Source: Phaeodactylum tricornutum CCAP 1055/1 (lineage: Eukaryota; Bacillariophyta; Bacillariophyceae; Surirellales; Neidiaceae). From it: a stretch of 64,000 nt of DNA. The stretch covers positions 759,150 to 823,149 of the forward strand of contig NC_011675.1 in the NCBI RefSeq assembly GCF_000150955.2, read 5' to 3'. The notes under the pieces are model-generated. The model worked only from the letters and a program-made list of their open reading frames with translations. It had not been told where the DNA came from and ran no database searches. The translations under genes were made by a program, and so were the position numbers. Below, piece after piece: positions 1-10,256 of this stretch. Position 1 is the stretch's first letter. The number at the start of each line of letters is the position of its first letter.

Positions 1-780
1 TGTAAATTCAGTTTTACTAGAGTGGGAGGCCAGACGGACACAGTAGAAATCCTACGAATTTGTACAGCTACGACACAAACATCGGCAGCATCTTCTCATT
101 GCCCTCTATCTGGCTTCCTTGCTCGATGTTTCTTTCAACACGTCATGCCTCTCACTCACTGTTTCCAAAAAGGGGTCTGACATTAAAGTTTAGAGTAACT
201 TGGCCGAACGCTCTCGGAGCCAAGCGGCTGGCAGCTCGAAAGGCGTTCATGGTCGACATGCAGAGCGAATATGGCTGTCGATGACGTCGAAAGAGGATAG
301 GCGGGTAGTTGCGCTTGCTGCTCGGCGAAATCTTTTAGTCGAGCGAATCCATATGGCCATTCCGTCGGTCCATGCAACCGTTTGTCGGACGAGCACCAAA
401 CGCAAGACGATTCGATACACAGTCTGAAACGCAGACAGACGCACACCACGGGAACACCGCACAAAACCAAAAACCTAGCCCCCTTATTGGATCATCAATG
501 CCGACAGCAACATCTTTCACAGCGCTGCAGATTAATTGGAGCTGTAACATGCTGTATTCTGAAACCGTGAAAATCTCCATACTGACTGTGAATGCCGATT
601 GCGTACCGCCACTTACAATTTGTAATCCAATCTATTGATTTTGTGCAAACCTAAAACTAGATATTTTACAGTTCTAATGTCCAGTCACTTCCTGCAGATT
701 GCGACGCCCTGTTAATTTTGTTCCATCATTAGACATCAATCCTACCAATTTTAGACGACGCTCTCGGCAAGGAATACACC
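1..780. other. Left-edge non-coding stretch upstream of the U2A' gene
   Basis: No reading frame here looks like a protein; the short frames on both strands lack recognisable motifs and overlap each other. The only structured signal is the 9-mer TGACTGTGA at 583-591, about 190 bases before the U2A' start codon. It recurs elsewhere in the window. The first 300 bases could be the end or 5' leader of a gene lying to the left. Confidence 0.4.
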
Positions 781-1609
781 ATGCGGATTAGCGCAGAAAC
801 CATACAGCAGGCCGAGCAGCGTGTGAATCCCGACGGTGAGCGCGAGCTTGTGCTTCGGGAGCTAGCGATTCCTTTCATCGAGAATATGGGCGCTGCTCGG
901 GATGATTACGACGCTTGGGACTTGACCAACAATCGAATAGTGCGCCTGGAAAATTTTCCACGGGTACGAAGGCTCGCGACACTTCACTGCTCGGGGAACA
1001 ACATTGAAAGTGTGGACGCCATAAATATTTCCAAAAATGCAAATTGCATACGACATCTCTACATGAGTGACAACAACATTGCGTCTCTGGGGGAACTGGT
1101 TAATATCGGTGAAGCGTGTGCAGGCCTCGAGCATTTATGTTTAGTTGGGAATGCCGTAACTCGTAAGTGGAGTATGGTATGACTGTGAATAGTGTCTTGG
1201 CGAATCATGGCTTCTTACCAGACTTGCTTCTACACCAGGGCAACAACATTACCGACTGTTTGCTATTGCCAAGATTCCATCTCTTAAAGTTTTAGATTTT
1301 CGAAAAATTAAGCCAGGTGAGCGCGAGAAAGCTGCCAAGTTTGCTATCAGCACGGCTGGTGCTGCACTAGAGGAGGATGTGCAAAAGTCTTTGCCCAAAA
1401 CTTTTGTTCCTGGTGAAGCATTGGATGGCGGGCGGTCGTTTACTCACAGATTCACGGCGGCTGAAAAGGAAAAGATTAGAGCTATGCTTGATAATGCTAT
1501 GTCGGCCAAAGACGTAGAAGCAATCGAAAATGCCGTCAGCAACGGTGTTCTACCGGCAGGACTCGTAGTAGAAGAGAACCAGCCAGATTCGAAACGAAGG
1601 AAGATATAA
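781..1609 (+). CDS. SNRPA1: U2 small nuclear ribonucleoprotein A' (U2A'), two exons
   Basis: This is the leucine-rich-repeat protein of the U2 snRNP, which with U2B'' binds stem-loop IV of U2 snRNA in the spliceosome. Exon 1 (781-1162) encodes the N-terminal LRRs, with the family pattern DLTNNRI near residue 48 and further repeats at about 70-120. A GT-AG intron of 76 bases (1163-1238, donor GTAAGT) interrupts codon 128. Exon 2 (1239-1609) continues with RQQHYRLFAIAKIPSLKVLD, the typical U2A' C-cap (YR..VI.K.P.LK.LDF.K.K), and a KRRK nuclear tail. Without splicing the frame would stop shortly after the donor. The spliced protein is about 250 residues, the usual family size. The intron carries a copy of TGACTGTGA at 1180-1188. 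Confidence 0.88.
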
Positions 1610-1916
1610 ATTTACACTGAAATTCAGTTTTTCGGAATTGCTATACTTTATTCTAATTTATAGAAAATGGGCAAGGTGAAAATGGTTGGTGCGGTGTGAT
1701 AAAGTTTGTTTCTGCTCTCGGTAGGTATGGATAACAATCCATTGTCGTAGCTGCAACGTTCACTGTCGGTTGATCGCTCGTATTTTGAGCGCACAAATGG
1801 GTATGTGTGCTCATTCGGTACCGATTCTGCATTTTGGTCGTGTCAGCCGAACATGACGAAAACGCTGTGACTTGCTATGCAGTTGCATTTACATTTACTG
1901 TTTGCATGACACAGCA
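1610..1916 (+). other. Intergenic region between U2A' and the K/R-rich gene
   Basis: About 300 bases holding the 3' end of the U2A' transcript unit and the promoter and leader of the next gene. No conserved protein or RNA structure was recognised. Frames that open before 1917 begin on TTG, not ATG. Confidence 0.3.
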
Positions 1917-3164
1917 ATGGTACGTAGAAGTCAAAGTCGTCGCTCCGAAACGGAAGAGACAAAGGAGGAGAGACTCCTGCGTAAAGCGCAAGAGTACATT
2001 GACGCACAAGAACGCAAGAGTAGCAGTCGACATCTTGGTCCGGACGACGCTCAACAGACTAGGGCCAAAAAGAAACGTGAAAGCTCTTCACGCAATCACG
2101 ATGCCGACCATCCTCGCAAACGAAAAGTTTATCGAGACGAAGTTGGTGCTCACGGAAATGATAAGAGGGATAGTCGAAAACGCCACAACAGCGAACAAAG
2201 GAGAAGCTCCAACCAAAGGCATCGGGAAAAGGAAGATCGCAAGAGAAAGAAAAGCAGTAGCCGGAAAGGAATGATTCTTGAGAAAAAGCAAAAGCACGTG
2301 AAGCCGAAGAGCCGAATGCTGAAAGCTCTCGGTGATCCACTTGGGAACACTCCCGATCAAATGTTGGATGCCGAAAAGGACTACTTTGCCTTTCATCAGC
2401 ATTTATGGGTGTATCTTCATCGAGAAGAGGGTCGAGCTTTCAATGACTTGAATGCAGCTGAAACTCGCGACGCCTTTTCTCGCTTTGTATCTCAATACAA
2501 TGCTGGAAAATTGGAGCAGGCATACTACGATCCCAAGGGTCTTCCTGCCGCTGCTCTAGAGGAATGTAAAACTACTCGCCACGCGTGGAGTTTCAAAGTC
2601 AATGAAACAGAGGAGCGAAACTTGCAGCATCTCCAGGATGGTGTGCGGAAGCAGACGGAGTACCATGCAGGAGATATGGAAGAAGAGTCATCTCCAATTC
2701 AGCTTTCCTCTTCTGCTGTCATCCCTTCGGGTCGAGCTGTACTCGAGGAAAGTCCGCGTAGAACCGCCGAGGATCGGTACACAGATCGGGTTGCCAATCA
2801 CCGACTGAAGCAACACATTAAGGCCGCAGAGGAAGACTTTTATCCCCGCAAGGAAGGTCGAGAACGACAAATAGAAAAGCGTCACGACCAAGCAGCCAAG
2901 ATTCATGGGGCTGCGAGCGACCGAGATGGCGCCGGGGTCGAGTTGACTGACGAAGGTATTTATGGCTGTGATGATAGATCCTTCAAAATAGCGTTAGCCC
3001 GGGAACAGCAACGTAAGTTTCAACGTGAAGATCAAAAGCAGCAACGCATCAAAGAGTTACAAGAAAAGGAAGCGGAAAAACAAAAGTCTATGTTGAAAAT
3101 GCTTGGATTGTCAGGTATCCAGCCTGGTCAAAAGATTACAATCTTGCCTCGAAAGAATGGATGA
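1917..3164 (+). CDS. Lysine/arginine-rich nuclear protein, probably RNA-related (unassigned)
   Basis: The first in-frame ATG is at 1917 (MVRRSQSRRSE), giving about 415 residues with no intron. Residues 1-130 are RS/KR-rich and repetitive, like splicing or nucleolar proteins. Residues about 140-220 form the only compact-looking part, with motifs FHQHLWVYLHREEGRAF and FVSQYNAGKLEQAYY. The C-terminal third is a charged helix (QRKFQREDQKQQR) ending in MLKMLGLSGIQPGQKITI. I do not recognise the family. A nuclear role in RNA processing is inferred from composition only, although the spliceosomal gene just upstream on the same strand fits. Confidence 0.72.
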   Translation: MVRRSQSRRSETEETKEERLLRKAQEYIDAQERKSSSRHLGPDDAQQTRAKKKRESSSRNHDADHPRKRKVYRDEVGAHGNDKRDSRKRHNSEQRRSSNQRHREKEDRKRKKSSSRKGMILEKKQKHVKPKSRMLKALGDPLGNTPDQMLDAEKDYFAFHQHLWVYLHREEGRAFNDLNAAETRDAFSRFVSQYNAGKLEQAYYDPKGLPAAALEECKTTRHAWSFKVNETEERNLQHLQDGVRKQTEYHAGDMEEESSPIQLSSSAVIPSGRAVLEESPRRTAEDRYTDRVANHRLKQHIKAAEEDFYPRKEGRERQIEKRHDQAAKIHGAASDRDGAGVELTDEGIYGCDDRSFKIALAREQQRKFQREDQKQQRIKELQEKEAEKQKSMLKMLGLSGIQPGQKITILPRKNG

Positions 3165-3712
3165 AAAACGAGTTGTGTTACTGCTATCTTACTTACGCAG
3201 CTCGAGTATGAGATTTTCATACTCATATTTGTACTAGGATCATCCGCTCTCTTTCTCGGCTTGTTCAGGTTTTCGGCCCTTGTTCAAAATGCTCTATAGC
3301 CGTCAACACTGGATCAAAAACTGGTACATACTATCCATTAGAATTTATGTGCATGGCGATATGTGGTATCTATTCGATTAGCATTTTTATGAAGAAGTTA
3401 CAGTTAGCGATGCCCACGCTTGCTATCTCGTTTTTATGTTATGTCAGGAAATTCTTTGTTTTCCTGTTAGTACAAATGTAACAGTAAGCAAGCTGATTGA
3501 GCTTTTTAAATTGAAAAGCCAAATTATGAATCCAAGCGTTTCTTAAATCTTGCAATTGACAGTATGACCCACGCTGTGAGCCGTTTCAATGTCGGTCAAA
3601 AGTTTGGGTCCGGACAAACAAAGGTTTTGACAATGGTGCGGTGCTAAAGGCACAGACCAAGATATTTCTAGCACACTCGTCTTTCCTTCAGGCAATTTAA
3701 ACTCATTTGAAA
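3165..3712. other. Intergenic region before the 2144-residue gene
   Basis: About 550 AT-rich bases with no credible coding frame. A TTACAGTTA sequence near 3398-3406 and ACAGTAAG near 3481 resemble the recurring TnACTGTnA motif family of this window. Presumably it holds the 3' end of one gene and the promoter of the next. Confidence 0.3.
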
Positions 3713-6700
3713 ATGTCCCATTTTGCTCTGGTGCCAAAATCGAGCACGACTGTGCCTTTGCATGATCAAGAGAACAGTTCTTGTATTCGGGCTCCTCGGG
3801 TTCAGGCTGAGCTAACGAGCCTATACGAGACATACGCTTCCTTGTATCCCAACCCACGTCTCATGGAAGAGTCCCAGGATCGAGACAACTTGTTACGCGC
3901 AATATCATCCGCATCGCATGCCGTACAATTGAACTCGCCCACACAGAAGAAAACAGGCTTGTTCGGCTGGTTCAGATTTTCGTCGGATCTGGCGAAGCCC
4001 CTAGCGATACAAGCTTTCTCAGATCAAGGAAAGGATGACAAACGATTACGGTATGCGGAAGGAATGAGCGAGGACAATCTCCAGCTGCTAGGAACCCACC
4101 TGGCGTCTCTTGATCCTTCCTGTATACCTGCAGAGGCTTACAGCATGGCGCGATTTCACCTCGTCTCAGGACGAACGAAAAGTGTGAACGTGGCTCGGGC
4201 AGCGATATGGCAGCCACCGCATGATACCACGACACTTTCTGTTGTGGTTACAGGCCTTGGAAGCATAGTGGAGTTGGTCTTAGATGAAAGCAACGAACAT
4301 GAATTGGATGAGGAGAAAGGAGAAGTTCAATATACTTCAGACCGGAATGAGCTGCTAGAACACTTTCGCCAGATATCGGCTACTTCATATTCGGCCATCT
4401 ATGCTCGCGCCAGCACTGTGGGTCCTAACTTCTTGGTTGTGTCATGGGGACTGGAAGATGGTGTTGTGGTTTGTTACCGTCGGGTCAAACTCGCAGGCGA
4501 CCAGAACACACACTCATGGCAAGCCTGTGGGATGCTCAGTCCAACCGACGCAGTACAAACACATTTGGGTGACGACGTCTTTGTCCAAGATGAATCGGCT
4601 TCTTTGCGAGTGTCGGATATAGTACCCTTGATTGTCGAGACGGGAAAGGTGCCAGCAGCGACTATCGTGGTATCTCGTTTGGGGGGGACCATTGAGATCG
4701 TTCCACTGCCTTCTCGTCTCTGGTACGGCCCCACCCTCCAGCAGCCCGCGTTAAAGCCGCCCCGAATACAAGTACGACGGGGGGAAGCACTTCACTACGC
4801 AATTGGCGAGCTGACAGACTTGGCATCCTTTCAAAATCGGATCACGGCGTTGACGACGAGTGACTATCATACTGACGTGCTAGGCTTGGAGACGTTTCGC
4901 ACAAGTGTCACTAGAGGAACGACGTGGGATAAGGAAGCGTATCCTCAGGGGCCGCCAGCGGAACATATTATGGCCGCATTTGGTGCAAAAAACGGTAGAG
5001 AAGCCGTAACGTTTTGGTCTGTCAGCACCATGCTGATGGATGAGACAACAACAAAAGAGAACTGTGATGAGTTCGGCTTTTTGCTTCATGCAAATATGCT
5101 CGAAGCTATTGACGTCGGTGCAGTTGGACCACCAGTCAGTGTGTTTGCTAGCGATCCAATTATGCGGCACTGGAGGCGGCCACGGCATGTGGAGCTTTGG
5201 GCCGACGCTGAGCAAGGGGTGTTGGATGAAGAAAGTTCTAAGCGAATCACCACAATATCGGTGTCAGCACCGATAGTGACAATACGCTTTACAACCGCGA
5301 GTAGCTCATTGGAAATGGCCATGTTGGACTGGAACGGTGGGGTAACGATGATGGATTGCCGCTTGCTGGAACATACAGCATCGCAAACCTTAGCGGAAAA
5401 CGAATTTAAGATTGTTTATCAACCTGGTAGTCCCGAAAATATCGAACCGTTGGTGGAATCGATCGTAGATCGTTCGCAGTCACTCAAGTATTTGGTGGAT
5501 GAGTATGGTGTGTCTCGAGCGATCGATTTACGGTGGTGGTGTCCTCCTGAGTGTTTGCCGTTGCTGGCAATCTTGATAGAATCTCCGCTGCGTCTTTGCT
5601 TTCTTTCGTTGGAACAAATCGCCAAGGGCACAGTTCCTTGCAGCCTTCGACTCGGAATGGCCTCTGGAACGTTACTGTCTTCTTCCTTAAATGACGACTT
5701 ACTTTTGACATTGCTAGGATGCAAAGGGGGGAGAAGGCAGTTGTCTCTCTTTGCCCTCCATCCGCTCGACACTCGAACGACTGTGGAATCGCTCTTTAAC
5801 GAATCTAAATTCGAAGAAGCAATCGCCGCCATTAGTCGGCTTGCCGTGCGTGACCAAGTGATTCTCTCAGATATGGTTGAAGAGTGTAACAAGCATTTGT
5901 GGCGAACCACACGGGACTTTCGCTACTTGAGTAACAGTTCTGATGATGCTTTTGTCGTGCAAGAGGCCATGGTTGATGTAGAATATCTTGCCGAATGCTA
6001 CGACTTCGATACCTATCTTCGGTTGCAAAATGTTGCTCTAAATCGGATCGATTATGGAAGGTTGGAGGCTTCATTCGCATTGAAAGGATTCTTTGGGCCG
6101 GAGTCCATCAGGCGCAACTTGAGACAACGATTGGTGCTCTTGGGGACATATCGACTCCTCTGTAAGCGCTTATTCTCAACACCGTCGCTTGCACATTTTC
6201 TGGAAAAGTTCGTCTCAGTCAACATAGCCGATCTGGCTACAAGCCTGGCTAGAGCCGGAGATATTGAAGCTTTGTCAATTGTGGTGTTTCGCCACGAAAT
6301 CGACACTGTCAGATACTTGAGGGTGCTTTGTGAGATACATCCGACAATAGCGTTGTGTCGATACCTTCATCTTCTTCCAGTTTGGCAAGAAAATGTTGAA
6401 GCAAAAGGCTTTCTCTATACGGGTAGTAAGGGATATGTTTTGCGAAATTGGGCCGAAATGCCAGATACGTTGTCGAGCTCCATTGGCTTCCAACTCCTCG
6501 TGGACGAAGAAGATCGTGATGCGGTCCAGAAACTGTACGCAGAAATCGGACCCGATGAAAGATTGAAAAGTAGTTTGTCGTCCTGCTGGCAAATACTAAG
6601 AGATTGGTACTCTTCATGGGCGCATATACTTTGCGACTTTGTCTGCGACCTTTCTTCGACAATCAAGTTCTGCAATGTTTCACTTAAGGCCCTCCAATGC

Positions 6701-9700
6701 GAGAGTGCAGAGAAGAGAGACGCTTTGGACGTTTTGGATGCCAGTCAGAATCATTCAGAAATTCATCGAATTTTGCGCCGGTCGGAGGCTCTACAACTTT
6801 TGCTCGTTGAAATCCTTGATGTCAACAATCCTCCAGTAACACATTCGACGATGGGCCTGAAGGAGCTTGAGTCGCTCGACACTCGCTCCGTAGTACAGCT
6901 GGCGCTGACAGGAGTCGTTGGTTTCGATCAAGTTTTGGCACGATTTCAATATGTTCTTATCCCATTGCTGCATCCAACGCACGCAACGAGAGACGACACC
7001 GGCTTGTACGCTGAACTAGACAGGGAACTTGCTTTATATTGTTTTACAATCTTTGAAGCCGCTCCCATGGAAAATTCTAGTGATACGTGGGACCGTACTC
7101 AAAGAGCCATAGAGATCTGCACCGCAATTGTCTCTTTGAGTACCACAGGAATTCCTGCCAAGCAGCGGGTTGTAAAGGACAGCCGAATTTTGATGGACAT
7201 TGTTACGAGACTGTTTGAAAATACCGTTGCAATCATTTGTCAACTATGTCCAAAGCTTACCAATGCGAGAGCGATTGTGGAAACGCTTTGGATGGCCTAC
7301 GAATCGTTACCAAAGCATCTAGGGAATGGTAGTGCCGAAGAGGTTGACAACATGTACCGTTCGCTTGTACTAATTGATATTCTTTCTCAATGGCCAGACT
7401 GCTCACCATTTCTTATTGTGTCGAAAAATGATTCATTGCGGTCTGGCCGGGAAGGCCAAATACGTGCCGGGAAGCAAGCTGTTGAAAGCATTTGTACGTC
7501 GTTCTGCATGCAGGTAGGCTTGAAATTCTCAAGAATCGAAAACGTTGAGCATGGACAGCTTCTTTCGATGCTAATAGCAGACATCCAGCAAATCAATCAA
7601 CAATGCTGTGACGGGAATCTAAGTACAGTGGAAATCGTGACTGTTCGTCTTTTTGAGGTTCTCCTACAGCAGCACCAGGTAGTACTCATACACAAACTTC
7701 TCACATGCTATGGCGCCCTCGTTGACAAAGCAATGGCGTCAAATTCTGTGATGGCGTTCGTCAACGAAGCAGTATTTGAAGAAACAAATGATGAATCAAC
7801 ACTGTCAGCGGCAATGGCATGCCAAGATGTCTTATATCCTTGGTTTCCGAACTTGCATTCGGAATTTAAATCGGTCCGTGTTTATATGGACGTTGCAAAA
7901 TTCATAAATTCAGCGTTGGCAACTCATTGGGTGTCTCCTGGAGTCCTTCAAAAGCAGCTGCCACTGGATGTAGTTGAGTCTATGCTGATCTCTTACCCAT
8001 CGGTCGTAGTCTACGGTTACAAGAATTGGGCAGATGAAAAGTTTGCAAAAGATGCCAACAAATTGATTCGTGACTTCTTTAAAGTGCAGGACTTAGCTTC
8101 TGAGGATGTGGCGGCGTGGGATGGCCATAAGTTGCCCTCGTTGCCAGGCACCTTTATCTTACACATGGCGCAGCGTCTTGATCTGACTGATACAAATGCG
8201 TTTGTTTTTGTGAAGAACAGGATGATACACCATGCACTCATCGGAAAGCACTGCGGTGCCGCCGCGGCCATTTGCCGAAGCCTTTTCCACGATGAGCTAG
8301 ACTCTGTCTCGCGTGATTTGTCCTTGGCCGTCGTTGATGCGGCATCTGCCATTATCCGAGAGGATTCTTTTGACGATGCTGAGACCAAATATGAACTATG
8401 TAAACTCGCTTTGTCAAGCCGTATTGGACCACTATCCGTGGAGTCGCCACCAGCACATAACGAGCTACTGGGATACTATTCAAGCATTGAATACTTGTGT
8501 ACCTCTACCACTCCCACAAATGCTTTCGCGGCTTCAAGCCTTTTTCAGGATACTCTTGAGCAGTACTCTATCAACTTTTCGGAATTGTTGCGCTCTCTAC
8601 GTCATCAAAGCATGTACAACACGGTCGACGATGCCCTCTTGAGCACGATCGCTAGATATTCCATGTTTTGGTGCATATTTCAGTGTTCAAAGTACGAGGA
8701 AGCTGATCACGTTGCTGTGCAGCAAGCTGAAGTGACCAGCGCTGCTCAACTCGCCTGCGGACTTCTTTTCTACATCAAAGATTCTGATATTGCAATAGGA
8801 TGCCTTAAAGAGGTTCAATCCGTGCTTCAAGAAGAGTTTGCGGCTATCGTGTCATCACTTCCTTCCCCGAACTCAGACTATGTCCGGCCTGATTGTAGCA
8901 TCGTTCACAAGCTTGTCGGGCGCGGCTACACCGAAACGGGCGCCAAAAGAGCCTCATTTGTGACAAACAATGAGAGCTACGAAGCTGCTCTTCAGTGGGC
9001 CGTAGCACACTCACTTGATCCAGATTTTGACAACCCTCTTGTTTTGACGAAAGCCGCGGACACAAAATGGATAGATCAAGCTACTATGCAACAGCTCCGT
9101 GCGACACTGGAAGCATCGACTCGTATTATATCTAAGAGCTCTGAGCTAGACGAGCTAATTGCGAAGTGGAAAGAGGGTAGTATACTACCCTTCCAAAGTG
9201 TTCAGTCCGGAAAGCTTGAGTCTTTCTCGAGACGCTACCATAGGCATGATTTTCCCACTGGAAGACGGACTGAAGAACATTCAAAAATTCTTCCTCATAT
9301 CGGATCCTCTTCGCAGAATTTGTTGGTAGAGCAAAGTTGGCGAAGCGAAAGCGCAGACATGTCGTTCGTCGACGAGTTGGACGTCAGTGCTATTCCCAAT
9401 CGAGCAGGAGATGTTTACGAGAAGGTATTGTTGTTAGACGAGAAAGATGTGGATGGCAAGCAAGAGTCACCTGACCCCATAGACCGGATTCGTCAAAAAA
9501 ACTCAATCGGCAAGGAGCAGCCCCTGGTCCCCGGACAGAGTGGAGCAATGATATTTCAGGCTGCGCAACCAAAGGAAAACCTCGATATCGGTTACAAAAG
9601 AAAAGTTCTTTTTGCTCGCCAGGAAGACGGTATCCAGACAAGCAACGAAAGAAGCACTTCGTTGGCAGGCCACGATGGTACCGAACGATCACGGGAAGCT

Positions 9701-10147
9701 AGTAATACGACTGGCGCAACACAACTTACTACTGAGAATGTTTTAAAGCCATCTCATTGGACCGCCGAAGCGAGTAAACGAAACCAGGCTTTGCGAGATT
9801 CTTTTGAAAGGCACGAGTCACTGGGAGTGGGGGAAATTAAAAGCCCTGACATACCTTTTCTACGGGAGCAACGGCGCGCTTTGCTCCGTTCTAGTCGCGT
9901 TGCACGAGCCCCATCGTCCGCACCAGCGACGGACGCGGACGAACGCCGCCGCTTAATCGAAGAAGGTCGCCGCTTGCTACTACAAGCCCGAGGTGCTGGC
10001 GCCATCGCATCTCAGCGCACTTCTCATCGTAATCCGCTCCTTTCTAACACGGCTGATTCGGCGTCACCTAAACCTCTACTGGCACAAGATGAACCAAATC
10101 TAAAAGCACCCTCCTCCAATGAAGGAGGGGACATTGACGATGTTTGA
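3713..10147 (+). CDS. Very large NBAS/Sec39-like tethering protein with a UBA domain (candidate)
   Basis: A single uninterrupted frame of about 2144 residues; the first in-frame ATG is 3713 (MSHFALVPKS). Residues about 130-580 look like a beta-rich, WD-type N-terminal half. Most of the middle is alpha-helical solenoid. Around residues 1510-1580 the pattern AAAICRSLFHDELDS...KYELCKLALSS resembles the end of the Sec39 domain of NBAS/Sec39, a subunit of the Dsl1/NRZ complex that tethers Golgi-to-ER vesicles. At about 1722-1770 the sequence VHKLVGRGYTETGAKRASF followed by EAALQWAV and DPDFDNPL is a clear UBA domain. The last 370 residues are disordered with a short RRLIEEGRRLLLQAR helix. The UBA call is firm; the NBAS assignment is inference. 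Other large solenoid proteins remain possible. Confidence 0.6.
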   Translation: MSHFALVPKSSTTVPLHDQENSSCIRAPRVQAELTSLYETYASLYPNPRLMEESQDRDNLLRAISSASHAVQLNSPTQKKTGLFGWFRFSSDLAKPLAIQAFSDQGKDDKRLRYAEGMSEDNLQLLGTHLASLDPSCIPAEAYSMARFHLVSGRTKSVNVARAAIWQPPHDTTTLSVVVTGLGSIVELVLDESNEHELDEEKGEVQYTSDRNELLEHFRQISATSYSAIYARASTVGPNFLVVSWGLEDGVVVCYRRVKLAGDQNTHSWQACGMLSPTDAVQTHLGDDVFVQDESASLRVSDIVPLIVETGKVPAATIVVSRLGGTIEIVPLPSRLWYGPTLQQPALKPPRIQVRRGEALHYAIGELTDLASFQNRITALTTSDYHTDVLGLETFRTSVTRGTTWDKEAYPQGPPAEHIMAAFGAKNGREAVTFWSVSTMLMDETTTKENCDEFGFLLHANMLEAIDVGAVGPPVSVFASDPIMRHWRRPRHVELWADAEQGVLDEESSKRITTISVSAPIVTIRFTTASSSLEMAMLDWNGGVTMMDCRLLEHTASQTLAENEFKIVYQPGSPENIEPLVESIVDRSQSLKYLVDEYGVSRAIDLRWWCPPECLPLLAILIESPLRLCFLSLEQIAKGTVPCSLRLGMASGTLLSSSLNDDLLLTLLGCKGGRRQLSLFALHPLDTRTTVESLFNESKFEEAIAAISRLAVRDQVILSDMVEECNKHLWRTTRDFRYLSNSSDDAFVVQEAMVDVEYLAECYDFDTYLRLQNVALNRIDYGRLEASFALKGFFGPESIRRNLRQRLVLLGTYRLLCKRLFSTPSLAHFLEKFVSVNIADLATSLARAGDIEALSIVVFRHEIDTVRYLRVLCEIHPTIALCRYLHLLPVWQENVEAKGFLYTGSKGYVLRNWAEMPDTLSSSIGFQLLVDEEDRDAVQKLYAEIGPDERLKSSLSSCWQILRDWYSSWAHILCDFVCDLSSTIKFCNVSLKALQCESAEKRDALDVLDASQNHSEIHRILRRSEALQLLLVEILDVNNPPVTHSTMGLKELESLDTRSVVQLALTGVVGFDQVLARFQYVLIPLLHPTHATRDDTGLYAELDRELALYCFTIFEAAPMENSSDTWDRTQRAIEICTAIVSLSTTGIPAKQRVVKDSRILMDIVTRLFENTVAIICQLCPKLTNARAIVETLWMAYESLPKHLGNGSAEEVDNMYRSLVLIDILSQWPDCSPFLIVSKNDSLRSGREGQIRAGKQAVESICTSFCMQVGLKFSRIENVEHGQLLSMLIADIQQINQQCCDGNLSTVEIVTVRLFEVLLQQHQVVLIHKLLTCYGALVDKAMASNSVMAFVNEAVFEETNDESTLSAAMACQDVLYPWFPNLHSEFKSVRVYMDVAKFINSALATHWVSPGVLQKQLPLDVVESMLISYPSVVVYGYKNWADEKFAKDANKLIRDFFKVQDLASEDVAAWDGHKLPSLPGTFILHMAQRLDLTDTNAFVFVKNRMIHHALIGKHCGAAAAICRSLFHDELDSVSRDLSLAVVDAASAIIREDSFDDAETKYELCKLALSSRIGPLSVESPPAHNELLGYYSSIEYLCTSTTPTNAFAASSLFQDTLEQYSINFSELLRSLRHQSMYNTVDDALLSTIARYSMFWCIFQCSKYEEADHVAVQQAEVTSAAQLACGLLFYIKDSDIAIGCLKEVQSVLQEEFAAIVSSLPSPNSDYVRPDCSIVHKLVGRGYTETGAKRASFVTNNESYEAALQWAVAHSLDPDFDNPLVLTKAADTKWIDQATMQQLRATLEASTRIISKSSELDELIAKWKEGSILPFQSVQSGKLESFSRRYHRHDFPTGRRTEEHSKILPHIGSSSQNLLVEQSWRSESADMSFVDELDVSAIPNRAGDVYEKVLLLDEKDVDGKQESPDPIDRIRQKNSIGKEQPLVPGQSGAMIFQAAQPKENLDIGYKRKVLFARQEDGIQTSNERSTSLAGHDGTERSREASNTTGATQLTTENVLKPSHWTAEASKRNQALRDSFERHESLGVGEIKSPDIPFLREQRRALLRSSRVARAPSSAPATDADERRRLIEEGRRLLLQARGAGAIASQRTSHRNPLLSNTADSASPKPLLAQDEPNLKAPSSNEGGDIDDV

Positions 10148-10256
10148 TAGCTGCAAGATAGGAATTTAAAGCATGAAAGAAAACACGTTGCTGTTCTATA
10201 TCAATGAGGTTGACCTTGAGGAAAATAGTGGTCGTTATCCACTGTCAACGCATCCT

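Noticed and set aside
183-470. Short minus frames at the left edge
   Set aside because: Several frames overlap in all phases with no conserved motif and no clear start or splice context.
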